From: Chrysochromulina parva
Taxonomy: Eukaryota > Haptophyta > Prymnesiales > Chrysochromulinaceae
Direction of reading: 5' to 3'
DNA length: 27,686 nucleotides
NCBI GenBank assembly: GCA_002887195.1
Contig: PJAB01000400.1
Coordinates: 1-27,686 of the forward strand
Below, one piece after another: positions 1-9,225 of the stretch. A program made the translations under genes and the position numbers. Positions within the stretch are counted from its first letter, which is position 1. Each line of letters opens with the position of its first letter. The notes beneath the pieces are model-generated. The model made no database searches. It was not told the DNA's origin and saw only the letters and a list, made by a program, of their open reading frames with translations.

Positions 1-120
1 CACCCTCCTCAGACCCGTACTGTCTAGAATAGGGGACTCAGAGCTCGGCCTCACAAGGCCAGCTCTCGGGGCTGATTATTACTTAACATCCCTAACAAGT
101 GTGATGCACAGAGAAGACCA
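1..120. other. Left-edge non-coding sequence
   Basis: No credible reading frame is seen. The stretch precedes the ATG of the DUF1499 gene and probably holds its 5' UTR and proximal promoter. I see no clear TATA box or other motif. An antisense frame over 51-371 is a compositional shadow of the DUF1499 gene. Confidence 0.4.
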
Positions 121-834
121 ATGCGGCTCGTGCTTCCAAACGCCGCGCTCGCCACGGTGCTCAGCTTCTCGCTCAACTTGGCGCCTGCGCCTGCACCAGC
201 CGTCACGGGCGACATCACGGGTGATGTCTCGCGGCGCTGCTCTACACTATCCACACCTTCGGCTACGACGGTCACTTGCCTCGGCTTTGGCCTTTCACCA
301 GATGGCCGCATCGGCGGCTGTGCAAGTGACCAGGCGTGCATCGCCACGAGCGCAGTGCGTAACCCTTCCAAGTACGGCCCGCCGTGGCGCCCAGTATCGG
401 CCGCCGAAAAAGCAGACGTGGCGCGCGCTTGGCGATCGTTGATCGCTGCCGTGCAGGAGGAACCAGGCTTGACGATTGTCGATCAGGATGATCAGGCTCG
501 CTACTTGCGCGCGAGCGGCAAGTCTACTATCCCATCCGAGGGAACTGACGACGTCGAGTTCATCCTTCGTGATGGCAATCTGCTCTATCGCTCAGCCACC
601 CGGCAGTCGCTCTACCTGTACCCGCTGCAGCAGCCTGTTGACAACCAACTGTCGCATAACGTGCGATTGAGCGCGATCCGGGCGCGACTGGGTTGGGAGG
701 AGGCGGGGCTGCCGACCGACGGCGAGGGCCTCGCCGACGAGATGAGCCAGCGCTACGGCGTGCCCACGGCGAAAAGGTGGTTTGGTCTGGAATTGGGTGG
801 GATGCGGGTGGACGAGGATGTTGATACCGATTGA
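121..834 (+). CDS. DUF1499 family protein, probably plastid or secretory targeted
   Basis: The 237-residue product matches the DUF1499 family of bacteria and plastid-bearing eukaryotes, whose biochemical role is unknown. Family landmarks appear in order: a Cys-containing start with NPSKYGPPW near residues 80-88, a TDDVEF motif near 141-146, YRSATRQS near 154-161, and a closing stretch with NVRLSAIRARLGW, the usual 'N-x-R-x-x-x-IR-x-x-LGW' ending. Residues 1-28 form a hydrophobic, Ala/Pro-rich signal-like segment (RLVLPNAALATVLSF), so import into the secretory route or the plastid is likely. The start is the first ATG of the frame and gives a full-length domain. Residues 195-237 after the domain are acidic and not conserved as far as I can tell. 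No intron is needed. Family assignment is fairly sure; location is inferred. Confidence 0.75.
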   Translation: MRLVLPNAALATVLSFSLNLAPAPAPAVTGDITGDVSRRCSTLSTPSATTVTCLGFGLSPDGRIGGCASDQACIATSAVRNPSKYGPPWRPVSAAEKADVARAWRSLIAAVQEEPGLTIVDQDDQARYLRASGKSTIPSEGTDDVEFILRDGNLLYRSATRQSLYLYPLQQPVDNQLSHNVRLSAIRARLGWEEAGLPTDGEGLADEMSQRYGVPTAKRWFGLELGGMRVDEDVDTD

Positions 835-997
835 GAGCCACGTTTCGCTCAGCAAACGGTGCGGCCTGCGCGTAATATCATGCTTTATGGTCATATGAAT
901 ACAGTCTAGATCGCCACTTCTCTTTTTGTCGGGGGGGGTGCGTTCGCTCGGTCCTTCATCCGCCATTCACGTGAAGGAGAAAATTTCATTTCCACCC

Positions 998-2153
998 ATG
1001 AAGGACGATCAAGCGCATGGCCTACCCTATGCCTTGTTCAAAACTGAAATCGGCGGTGGCCTCAACAATATGATCATGAATGTGGCGCAGCTCACCTCGG
1101 ACACGTGCATGCGGGGTGAACGCCCCAAAGAGGTCCTTGTGCTACCTCGCTTTACCACCGGCAAGAACTTTTTCAAGAAGCGCGGTGAAAAGTACAACAA
1201 CGAGAGCATGCCATTCGGCGAGCTCTTTGACGCGCATCATTTTATGCGGCAGATGCGGCCATGCCGATTTGCAGAGAGCGTGCCTGAGGGTGCTCGCTGG
1301 CGCTATATCAACGTCGTGGGGATCAGCAAAACATGGAATTACGGGCACATGCTCCCGCGCGTGTACAACGCGCTGCGTGCCGGACCCACGGTGGCGCCAA
1401 TTTTGGCGCGGTCGCTGCGCAGGGTGGAGGAGGGCGCGGGCTTGCACTGGTCCGCCGTGCATCTTCGCATCGAGAGCGATTGGATGTTCCTCGCCCAATT
1501 TTGCGTGCTGCAACGCTATACACCGCGTCGCTGCTTCACGCCCACTGAGGTGGCACAGATTACCCAAGACGCCCGCGCCCGCGCCAAATCAACAGGCACC
1601 CTTCTGCTGTACGCCACTGACCTCGTGTCGCCCGCAGGGCCGGTTGTGAAGCCGCGCGCGTACCGTGAACCAACTGTGAAGCTGCCGAAGCTGGCTAACG
1701 CCTCGTACACGGTACGCGCCGCGGTTGAGATGTTCATGGCCGCGCAGGCGCCCGCGGGCTTCTACGGCAACGCGTATTCAACCTTCAGCCGTGGCGTCTC
1801 CCTTCTCCGTTCTGGCGACTCTTGCGCGACTGGCAGCCTCGGGACGCCCAGCACGGCGCGCTCGTGCGGCAGCTACACGTACGACTGCGGCGGCAAGTAC
1901 GAGAAGGCGGACTTTTTACCCGTTGGCTTCGCCGTCCTCGATGAGCAGTCATGTGAGGACGCGTCGGCGCTTCGTGTGCGGGGCCACGTGGCCTCGCTGG
2001 AGAACCGCTCGGCGGGTGCCTTGTCAATGTTCCGCGACGTTTGGAACCCGATCGCTCGCAGCGTTGGCGTGCCGAAGGGCACCGGGGCGATGCCAGCTAT
2101 GAAGCAGCAGAAGCAGCAGCAGCGGCAGCAGCAGCGGCAGCAGCGGCAGCAGC

Positions 2154-2208
<55 letters not shown>

Positions 2209-2248
2209 GCAGCCGCAGCAGCAGCAGCAGCTGGAGCTGCCTAGCTAG
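998..2248 (+). CDS. O-fucosyltransferase-like glycosyltransferase with C-terminal polyQ
   Basis: The frame encodes 416 residues from the first ATG. GGGLNNMIMNVAQL near residues 20-33 matches the nucleotide-sugar-binding start of O-fucosyltransferase-type folds, VLVLPRF follows, AVHLRIESDW near 154-163 is the HxRxE/D signature, and GFYGNAYSTFSRGV near 255-268 is the usual C-terminal STFS-type motif. A GDP-fucose-dependent role in the ER or Golgi is therefore likely, though the acceptor is unknown. The C-terminus (about residues 370-416) is a Gln tract interrupted by Arg and Pro, outside the catalytic fold. No signal anchor precedes the domain. The frame stays open upstream to about 926 without an ATG, so a 5' exon carrying the membrane anchor may be missing. 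It lies 340 nt upstream of a sulfotransferase gene on the same strand. Confidence 0.7.
2103..2232 (+). repeat. CAG/CGG trinucleotide repeat encoding polyglutamine
   Basis: The 3' end of the O-fucosyltransferase-like gene holds a CAG array. It starts with CAG runs broken by AAG and CGG codons, has 17 uninterrupted CAG codons at 2156-2206, then two CCG-interrupted units and five more CAG. In the sense frame it encodes Gln broken by Lys, Arg and Pro. Other frames give poly-Ala and, antisense, poly-Leu. Confidence 0.95.
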
Positions 2249-2588
2249 CGCTGTGAGCTCGCTCCAACGGCGGGACGGGCAAAGTGGCAGGGTAGAAGCC
2301 TGCCAGCGGACCTCGAACATCGCCATCCTCGAACGCCATGTCCATCAGGCGGTTGGCGTGCGATGCGTCATCGGCCATGCTGGTCGCGCGAAGTCAAGGG
2401 AGAGAAGGGGAAGAGTTTTGCCTCGTGTGGCCTCGAGCGGAATTTCGTGTGGGAATTCCTCAAGTCAACTCGTCAATTAGGAATCTCAAAACCATACAGC
2501 TCAGAACTGCGAGATCCGCCCTTAACAGCCCTGTTCACACCGGCTTTGCTGGGTGTGTTGACCCCCGCTGTGGGCCGGCACGACGTGC
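2249..2588. other. Intergenic spacer between O-fucosyltransferase-like and sulfotransferase genes
   Basis: This 340-nt stretch holds no credible gene. It should contain the 3' UTR of the upstream gene and the promoter or 5' UTR of the downstream one. The frames that cross it lack motifs and run into the sulfotransferase gene out of frame. An upstream exon for the sulfotransferase, whose N-terminus has no signal anchor, cannot be excluded. Confidence 0.4.
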
Positions 2589-5273
2589 ATGCCGCCGAGT
2601 CGGGCCAGCCTGCAGACGTTAGGAATGGCCAACATGCCCGCGTATCACGCGCGCGCAGCGGATCGCTTCACGCACGCCGCATATTCCGACTGGGAACGGG
2701 AGCACACAGCTCTGCGCGCATGGCTCGACCGCAGCCGCTCCGTTGTGAGCTGTGGGGGACGCCTCGCACCGTCGTGCTCAGCATGCTCCAGCAACCCGTC
2801 CGACTGCCTGGGCGATTGTGTGTGGGTTCCAGGTTGGATTACAGCTGGCTCCTGCACCGAGATCGAGCCGGGCGAAACGTTGCCTCCAAACTTAGGCGGG
2901 CTGAGCAGGAGCAGCAGCGCCAACTCTGAACCTGTTCAAGTTGTGGACAGCAGCCCGCTGTCGACCGCTTTGCTTACGATGGTGTTGGCCGGCGCACCCG
3001 GAAGCGGTTGCAGTCGGCAAGGCGGTGCGAGCCCCTGCGTACCGCTGCACAATGTCTCTGGCCTAACGACCGTGTCAGTCAGCTATAGCGACGTGCAATC
3101 GGCAGCCCGCGCGATTGGCCATTGTGCGTGTCCGAACAGGCAGTCGCCCAGCGGCGCATGGCTACACTCGAGCATGACGGGTGCCGTCCGCTCGTCCACT
3201 CACTCGGCGGCACACGTGGCTTTGCTTCGCGATCCAGTCGAGGCGCTGGCGGCCGAGTGGTTGCCGCACCCGGAGCTCGCGTGCGAGGCAGCAGCGGGAA
3301 TGGTCGGCCGGTTCGATGGACGGTGCAGCGCGTCGACGCTGAGCGCTCTGGCGGGCGCCGAGCACGAGGTGCGCGTAGCCACCTTCATCGAGTGCTGCGC
3401 GAACCTCATGTCGCGGCATCTCGTGGCTGCCGCGCTGTCGCCCACGTCGACGACGCGGCGATGTGCAACGGGAGGCTGCACACCCGAGGAGCTATGGACG
3501 CTCGCGTGGCGCGCGCTGCTACGGCTGCGCTGGTTCGGCACGCTGCGAACGCTTCGCTCGTCGCTCGTGCTACTTGAGCGCACGCTGCAACGGCCGATGG
3601 CGCCACTCGCCGAAATCGACGTGCTGGCGCTTCAGTCGCCGACTTGGCCGCGAGAGGCGACCACGGGCGCCCAGAACGGCGCCCAGCCTAGTGCACGCGT
3701 TCTCACGGACGCGCAGGTGCACGCGTGGCGCAACGCGAGCGCCGTCGACGTGCGCCTGTACGAGGCGGCCTCCGGCCTGCTCGCATGGCGCCTTCGAACC
3801 GCGGGCCTCGATGCGGGACGGCCGTTGGATCCCTACCGGTATCGACCAGCATGGAAGCTCTCGCATCAGCACGCGGCCCTCGCGATGGTGAGTGCGGCAC
3901 GTGTCTTCGGCACAGACTACGGTCCCGGGCGGGTGCCCGCCGTGGTGGTGCCGCCGGTGCCCTTTCGGCCCCAGCATGACACATTCGTCTTCATCCACAT
4001 GGCCAAGTGCGGCGGCACCTCGTTCAACGGTCGGTTGACGACGCTTCGTGTGGCGGCGCCTCTGACACCGGCGGCGGCCAGTGGAGGCAGCCTCGCGTGC
4101 GAGTGCTCGTCACGGCGCGTCAAGATGCACAATGGGCATGCGGTGGTGCAGCCGCGCTCATGTAGCTGCCCACGCGAGGAGCCCAATATGGCGCGCCGAG
4201 GCGAGCTCGCGTGGTCAGAGTACGCGGAGGCACTCCCGGCTGATGACGGCTGATTACGGCTGATTGCGTCTGATGGCGTCTGATGGCGGCTGATTGCCTC
4301 GCTCATCAGGTACGCGGAGGCACTCCCGGCGCGACGACGCAGCGCGTGGGCTTTTTTGCAGAGGCAATGGCTCGTCTCGCCCGAGACCACCGGCTGGGTG
4401 GGTGGCGTGCATGCGCCCGTGCGCGTGGTCCAAATGTACCTGATTGCCTCCCTCATCTTCGTTGATTGCCTCCCTCATCAGGTGGGTGGCGTGCATGCGC
4501 CCGTGCGCGTGGTCCAAATGTACCTGATGCTCGCCTCGAAGCTCACGACGCGCCTCCCACTCGCGGCCAACCTGCACTACGTCACGCTACTTCGCGAGCC
4601 CACGCGTCGCTTCATCTCGGAGTTTTACGAGACGTACGACGGTTGGGAAGTGCGCTTCGGCACGCCTCCGCAGCTGAGCTCGTATGAGGCGTGCTCGGCG
4701 CGATTGCCGCACGAGCTGCGCCGGCGTGCCATCGGTGGCATCGACAACGCGAGCAAGGCTGCGTACGATGAGCTCTTCCCCCATTGGATCCGCTGTCCGA
4801 CGAATATGGCCGCGAATCGGCAGACGCGCGCCCTCTCATTCAACCACCTCAGCCAGCCCAACAGCACAGGCGGGCTGCGCGGCGTGCTGTGCCGCGCGCT
4901 GCCCGGGGGCGCCAAGAGCACCCGATGCGACCTGCAGGTGGCGCGGCGCGCCCTGTATCAATTCAGCTTCATCGGCCTTGGCGAGGAGCGCTGCGCCACG
5001 GAAAGGCTCCTCGAGGCGCAATATGGGCTCAAGTTCCAGCCCTCGACGCGAGGCAAGGTCCGCTCCCGGGCAGCGCACGAGGAGGGCAAGGACGCACACA
5101 AAGTCCCCAAGCTGCGCTACGAGGACCTGGCCCCTTCGGATCAGCAGCGCGTTCGCTGGAACAATAGGGATGATTTGCTGCTGTATGCCGAGGCGGAGCG
5201 GCTGTTTCACGAGAGGCTGGCAGCATATGGGCTTGCCACTGGAGAGGCTAAGTGCAGAAGGGACCAGTCGTAG
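2589..5273 (+). CDS. Two-domain sulfotransferase (Sulfotransfer_2/heparan-type), join(2589..4219,4310..4397,4482..5273)
   Basis: Splicing two short introns gives an 836-residue PAPS-dependent sulfotransferase. The C-terminal domain has FVFIHMAKCGGTSF at about 466-479 (5'-phosphosulfate loop), YVTLLREPTRRFISEFY at about 606-622 (3'-phosphate site), CPTNMAANRQTRAL, and FSFIGLGEERCATERLLE, the usual order of heparan-sulfate-type enzymes. The N-terminal half looks like a degenerate copy: AHVALLRDPVEALAAEW at about 209-225, CANLMSRHLVAAAL, then LRWFGTLRTLRSSLVLLERTL, but no convincing phosphosulfate loop. A Cys-rich, PSI-like stretch lies near residues 55-90. The ATG at 2589 opens the frame, but there is no signal anchor, so an upstream exon is possible. 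Likely a Golgi enzyme acting on a carbohydrate; the substrate is unknown. Joins are supported by frame continuity and by loss of duplicated peptide. Confidence 0.78.
4220..4309 (+). other. Introner-like intron A (90 nt) in the sulfotransferase gene
   Basis: GT at 4220 and AG at 4309 bound a phase-2 intron. It has a 21-nt copy of the downstream exon start (4220-4240), then six head-to-tail 10-nt units (4241-4300, consensus TGATKRCGKC), then GCTCATCAG. The intron contains in-frame stops, so removal is needed. Splicing gives SEYAEALPARRRSAW without the duplicated YAEALPA. Confidence 0.85.
4241..4300 (+). repeat. Six tandem 10-nt units inside intron A
   Basis: The units TGATGACGGC, TGATTACGGC, TGATTGCGTC, TGATGGCGTC, TGATGGCGGC and TGATTGCCTC follow one another exactly. 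Each carries a TGAT that resembles a branch-point core. Confidence 0.95.
4398..4481 (+). other. Introner-like intron B (84 nt) in the sulfotransferase gene
   Basis: GT at 4398 and AG at 4481 bound a phase-0 intron. Its first 47 nt (4398-4444) copy the start of exon 3. TGATTGCCTCCCTCATC occurs twice, at 4441-4457 and 4463-4479 (period 22), the second followed by AG. Length is a multiple of three with no in-frame stop, so retention would insert 28 residues, including a duplicated VGGVHAPVRVVQMYL. Removal is the simplest reading, but a retained isoform is possible. Confidence 0.8.
4398..4528 (+). repeat. 47-nt direct repeat flanking intron B
   Basis: Exact copies lie at 4398-4444 (intron 5' end) and 4482-4528 (exon 3 start), 84 nt apart. 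They differ from the next base on. Confidence 0.95.
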
Positions 5274-5454
5274 AACACAGTAGGAAGAGCTGATCATTCA
5301 TCATAGAGGATACTAGATAGATTATCGTCCGTACGATCGTATCTAGACCTAAGACCACACACACGGACCCGTTGTGCTCCCGAGGTGTTTTTGACATGTG
5401 AAGAACCGAAGTTGGTGCACGAAGATAAAGCGCTTGGGACAGCGCGAAATAGAT
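5274..5454. other. Short intergenic spacer upstream of the carboxylase
   Basis: About 180 nt, less GC-rich than its flanks, with no gene. It should hold the 3' end of the sulfotransferase transcript and the promoter or 5' UTR of the carboxylase. No distinct box is recognised. Confidence 0.4.
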
Positions 5455-8400
5455 ATGGCGCGACTCTTTGTTCGTCGCCTCCTCAGCACATCCGCGGGCA
5501 GGAGCTCTCGTTTGCTGATCGCCAACCGTGGCGAGATTGCGCTCAGAATCGGGCGCGCCGCCGCGGAGCTGGATATTCGCAGCGTGTGTCTCGTCACGCC
5601 GGAAGATGTGTCCTCATTGCATGCGGTGGCAGCAGACGAAGCCGTGGAGGTGCAGTCGTACCTTGACGTTTCGGCAGTCGTGCGCGCTGCCGTGGATACG
5701 AATTGCACCATGCTCCATCCCGGCTACGGGTTCCTCTCTGAACGGCCAGAGCTGGCACGCCTGTGCGACGAAGCTGGCATCGCATTCATTGGCCCGACGA
5801 CAGAGACGCTCGCCACTCTTGGTGACAAAGTGGCCGCACGTGCTCTGGCTCAGAAGCTCAACATCCCGGTGGCACGTGCGAGCGACGCTCCTTGCCGCAG
5901 CGCTGATGAGGTGCGAGCCTCGGTGCGGAGCTTCGGTCTCCAGTACCCGTTAATGCTGAAGGCGGTAGGCGGCGGTGGCGGTCGGGGCATTCGGCCAGTG
6001 CACGATGAGGCCGCTTTGGATGAGGCGTTTGTGGCCTGCACGCGTGAAGCGGACCTGATCGATGCTGTAGGCGGCGTCTTCGTGGAGGAGATGCTGCAGG
6101 ACGCGCGTCATATTGAGGTGCAGCTCCTCGGCGACGGACGTGGCGGGCTCGTGCACCTTCTCGAGCGCGATTGCTCCGTGCAGCGGCGACGACAGAAGCT
6201 CATCGAGATGAGCCCGGCCCTCGGGCTCGACGAGGCGACCCGCGAGCGCATCTTCGCGCACACTCTCGCCATCGGCCGCGCGTGCTTGTACCGTTCGGCC
6301 GGCACGTGCGAGTTCCTCGTGCGTCCGGACGGGAGCGAAGTCTTCCTGGAGTGCAACCCGCGAATTCAGGTAGAGCACCCGGTGAGCGAGGAGGCTACCG
6401 GCGTCGACATCGTGCGCTCGCAGCTCCAGATCGCAAGCGGCGCCAGCCTGGCCGACCTCGGCCTTGGCTCCCAAGCTATGGTGAGGCGTCATCACGCGGC
6501 CATCCAGGCGCGCATTCAGATGGTGGTCCCGGGTCGAGTGGCCGCGTACTCGGAGCCAGGCGGGATGGGGATACGCGTGGACGGCGCGCTCTATAGCGGC
6601 TATACGCCGCCCGTGACGTACGATCCTCTCCTTGCCAAGTTGATTGCTCGAGCCCCCATCCCACACGGCGGAGACGGGGGCGGCCGCTGGAGGGTTGAGA
6701 GCTCGGCAGCCGAGCTAGCGCGGCGGCGACTGCTCCGCTCGTGTGCTGAGATGCACATTGGCGGCTCGGTGCGCACCAACCTCGAGGAGCTTGCTCGGAT
6801 CCTCGAGAGCGATGCCTTCAGGAGCGGCGCTTGGACGACCTCGATGCTCGACGCAGAGGACGAAGCGAGGCACGCCGCTGCCGGCGCTGCTCACGAGAGC
6901 GCTCGGAAGAGCAGCACGCACGATGGCGAGGGGCATGGAAGCAGCGGCAGCCGTGCGGAGCTACTCGACGGTGCGATGGCTCCGTCGCGCGCGAACCCCT
7001 CGAATGTCGCGCAGCCCTCAAATGCGCCCAAAGCGGCGCTCGAGGGGTGCCTGCTAGTGCTAAGCCCTGTGAACGGTCAAGTCATCGAATCGGGCGACGC
7101 AGCGAAGCCAGGGGCAGAGCTCGAGCCTGGCCAGACCATCTTGGTGGTCTCAAGCATGAAGATGGAGTTTGTCGTCAAAGCGCCGTCCGCGGGCACGTTG
7201 GTCGAGCTGCTCGTGCCTCAGGGCCAGCTGGTCCATGCTCAAGAGCCAGTCGCATTGCTACGTCTCGCGGAGAGGTCGTCGCAGCCCCAGCTGCCCGAGG
7301 TGACGGGCGCACTTGATGAAGCCGGGGAGGCTCTCGATGACCCGCCGCGTGCAGACCTCGCGAGGGTGCTCGAGCGGCGCGCACTGATCTCAGACGCGGG
7401 CCGCGCCGTGGCAGACCCGAAGTTCAGCGACAAGGTCTCCAAGCGACGCCAACGAGGCCAGCGCACGGCACGCGAGAATGTGGACGCTCTTGTGGATCAG
7501 GGCTCCTTCTTCGAGTATGGGCGGTTCGCCGTGGCCGCTCAGCGTGGCCGGCGCTCCCTCGACGACCTCATCAAAACGACCCCTGCGGACGGTCTGGTGT
7601 GCGGCGTTGGGAGCATCAACGAGGCCACCTTCGGGCCGGCGTGCAGTCGCGCAGCTGTAGTCGCCTACGATGCGACCGTCCTCGCGGGTACACAGGGCGT
7701 CTTCAATCACATGAAGCTCGATCGCATGCTGCATCTTGCCGAGTCGCAACGGTTGCCGCTCGTCCTTCTCGCCGAGGGCGGCGGCGGCCGGCCGGGGGAC
7801 GTGGATGTCGATCCGATCATCAACTCGATGCTGGCCGTCCCGACCTTCCGCTCCATCGGGCGCCTCTCTGGCCTGGTCCCCACCGTGGGCATCGCGAGCG
7901 GCTACTGCTTCGCAGGGAATGCGGCGCTGCTCGGCTCGTGCGACGTCGTCATCGCCACCCGGGGCAGCAACATCGGGATGGCGGGGCCAGCTATGGTCGA
8001 AGGCGGTGGGCTCGGCAAGGTGCCGGCCCACGCCATCGGACCGTGTGCCGAGCAGGTCACAGCAGGGGTGGTCGACTTGGTCGCCTCTGACGAATCCGAG
8101 GCGTGCGAGCTCGCGAAGCGCTACCTGTCGTTCTTTCAAGGGGCGCTCCCCCGGCCTGCGGGCGGCTTTGGCCACGCGGACCAGCAACGGCTGCGTGCCA
8201 TCGTGCCGCTGAATCGCAAGCGGCTGTACGAGGTGCGCGACGTCATCGAGACACTCGCGGATGAGGGGAGCTGGCTCGAGCTACGGCGCGGCTACGCGCT
8301 CGGTGTGGTGAGCGGCCTGATGCGAGTCAACGGCCAGCCGCTCGGCGTCCTGGCCAACAGCCCATCGCACCTCGGCGGCGCGCTCGACTCGGACGGTGCG

Positions 8401-8988
8401 CTCAAGGCGGCGCGCTTCATGGAGCTCTGCGACGCGTTCGAGCTGCCGTTGCTCCTGCTCTGCGACACGCCCGGCTTCATGGTTGGACCCGAGAGCGAAA
8501 GGACCGGTGCGGTGCGCAAGATGAGCCGCCTCTTCACCGTCGCCTCGTCGCTCACGGTCCCTTACTTCACGATCGTACTGCGCAAGGCGTACGGTCTCGG
8601 TGCGATGGCGATGAGCGGCGGCATGAGCGTGGGTTCGAACGTCTTCCACGCGAGCTGGCCGAGCGCCGAGGCTGGTCCCATGGGCCCAGAGGGCGCCGTC
8701 GAGCTCGGGTTCGCCAAGGAGCTTGCAGCGGCGGCGGCGGTGCCCCTCGTCGGCAAGCGGGCTCGCCAGGCCCTCTTCGACAAGCTGATGAGTAGGGGTC
8801 TTGAGCGTGCGGACGCGATCAGCGTTGCACGGACGCTGGAGACGGACGACGTCATCGACCCCGCAGAGTCGCGCGACTGGATCCAGCACGGCTTGCAGTC
8901 GGCGGCCCAGGCCAAGGGCAGTCCGTCGCAGACGGCGTGGCGTGTGCGCGACTCGAAGCGAAAACGGCCGTGCGTGTCGCCTTGGTGA
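5455..8988 (+). CDS. Single-chain biotin-dependent acyl-CoA carboxylase (BC-BCCP-CT), likely mitochondrial
   Basis: An uninterrupted 1177-residue frame fuses all three activities. Biotin carboxylase spans about 19-450: LLIANRGEIALRIGRAA, the GGGGGRGIR ATP-grasp loop, HIEVQLLGDG, the RDCSVQRRRQKLIE metal-site region and ECNPRIQVEHPVSE. The biotinyl domain follows at about 525-600, with Lys569 in SSMKMEF (usually AMKM). Carboxyltransferase spans about 660-1140, with GVFNHMKLDRML, EGGGGRPGDVD, SHLGGALDSDGALKAARF and LCDTPGFMVG. Domain order and size match the single-chain long-chain acyl-CoA carboxylases known from bacteria rather than eukaryotic two-subunit PCC/MCC enzymes. MARLFVRRLLSTSAGRSSR resembles a mitochondrial presequence. 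The ATG at 5455 is the first in the frame. Acyl-CoA specificity cannot be read from the sequence. The lack of introns over 3.5 kb is compatible with bacterial origin but does not prove it. Confidence 0.9.
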   Translation: MARLFVRRLLSTSAGRSSRLLIANRGEIALRIGRAAAELDIRSVCLVTPEDVSSLHAVAADEAVEVQSYLDVSAVVRAAVDTNCTMLHPGYGFLSERPELARLCDEAGIAFIGPTTETLATLGDKVAARALAQKLNIPVARASDAPCRSADEVRASVRSFGLQYPLMLKAVGGGGGRGIRPVHDEAALDEAFVACTREADLIDAVGGVFVEEMLQDARHIEVQLLGDGRGGLVHLLERDCSVQRRRQKLIEMSPALGLDEATRERIFAHTLAIGRACLYRSAGTCEFLVRPDGSEVFLECNPRIQVEHPVSEEATGVDIVRSQLQIASGASLADLGLGSQAMVRRHHAAIQARIQMVVPGRVAAYSEPGGMGIRVDGALYSGYTPPVTYDPLLAKLIARAPIPHGGDGGGRWRVESSAAELARRRLLRSCAEMHIGGSVRTNLEELARILESDAFRSGAWTTSMLDAEDEARHAAAGAAHESARKSSTHDGEGHGSSGSRAELLDGAMAPSRANPSNVAQPSNAPKAALEGCLLVLSPVNGQVIESGDAAKPGAELEPGQTILVVSSMKMEFVVKAPSAGTLVELLVPQGQLVHAQEPVALLRLAERSSQPQLPEVTGALDEAGEALDDPPRADLARVLERRALISDAGRAVADPKFSDKVSKRRQRGQRTARENVDALVDQGSFFEYGRFAVAAQRGRRSLDDLIKTTPADGLVCGVGSINEATFGPACSRAAVVAYDATVLAGTQGVFNHMKLDRMLHLAESQRLPLVLLAEGGGGRPGDVDVDPIINSMLAVPTFRSIGRLSGLVPTVGIASGYCFAGNAALLGSCDVVIATRGSNIGMAGPAMVEGGGLGKVPAHAIGPCAEQVTAGVVDLVASDESEACELAKRYLSFFQGALPRPAGGFGHADQQRLRAIVPLNRKRLYEVRDVIETLADEGSWLELRRGYALGVVSGLMRVNGQPLGVLANSPSHLGGALDSDGALKAARFMELCDAFELPLLLLCDTPGFMVGPESERTGAVRKMSRLFTVASSLTVPYFTIVLRKAYGLGAMAMSGGMSVGSNVFHASWPSAEAGPMGPEGAVELGFAKELAAAAAVPLVGKRARQALFDKLMSRGLERADAISVARTLETDDVIDPAESRDWIQHGLQSAAQAKGSPSQTAWRVRDSKRKRPCVSPW

Positions 8989-9225
8989 AGATCAGAGATT
9001 GGCTCGCGCTCTCCAACGTTTTTGGAGAGAATTGGTGTCACCGGTGTTTGTGAGTCCCGGCTCCCCCCGGTGTCTTTTTTCCGGAGGTATAGAGTCTTCA
9101 TTCACCAACTTCACACCTTCGAATTCACAGTGGAATCGGGCTTCCGATCGAGAAAACTGCTTCGTGACAGCCCGGCTGCCTCCGGTGCGGTGGTAAGCGG
9201 GCGAGGACTCCGAGGTCGTCTTAGC

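Larger units (their letters stand above)
4220..4330 (+). repeat. 21-nt direct repeat flanking intron A
   Basis: Exact copies lie at 4220-4240 and 4310-4330. The first is the 5' end of the intron and the second the start of exon 2. The shared sequence stops sharply at both ends, as in a target-site or tandem duplication. Confidence 0.95.

Noticed and set aside
926..997. Non-ATG N-terminal extension of the O-fucosyltransferase-like frame
   Set aside because: It begins at TTG and adds no signal anchor. A eukaryotic start at the ATG of 998, or an upstream exon, is more likely.
2024..2326. Poly-Leu and poly-Ala frames across the CAG array
   Set aside because: They are alternative readings of a trinucleotide repeat. 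The Gln frame continues a recognisable enzyme.
5950..8187. Long minus-strand frames (5950-6666, 7390-8187) opposite the carboxylase
   Set aside because: They mirror codon positions of the conserved sense gene and show no motifs.
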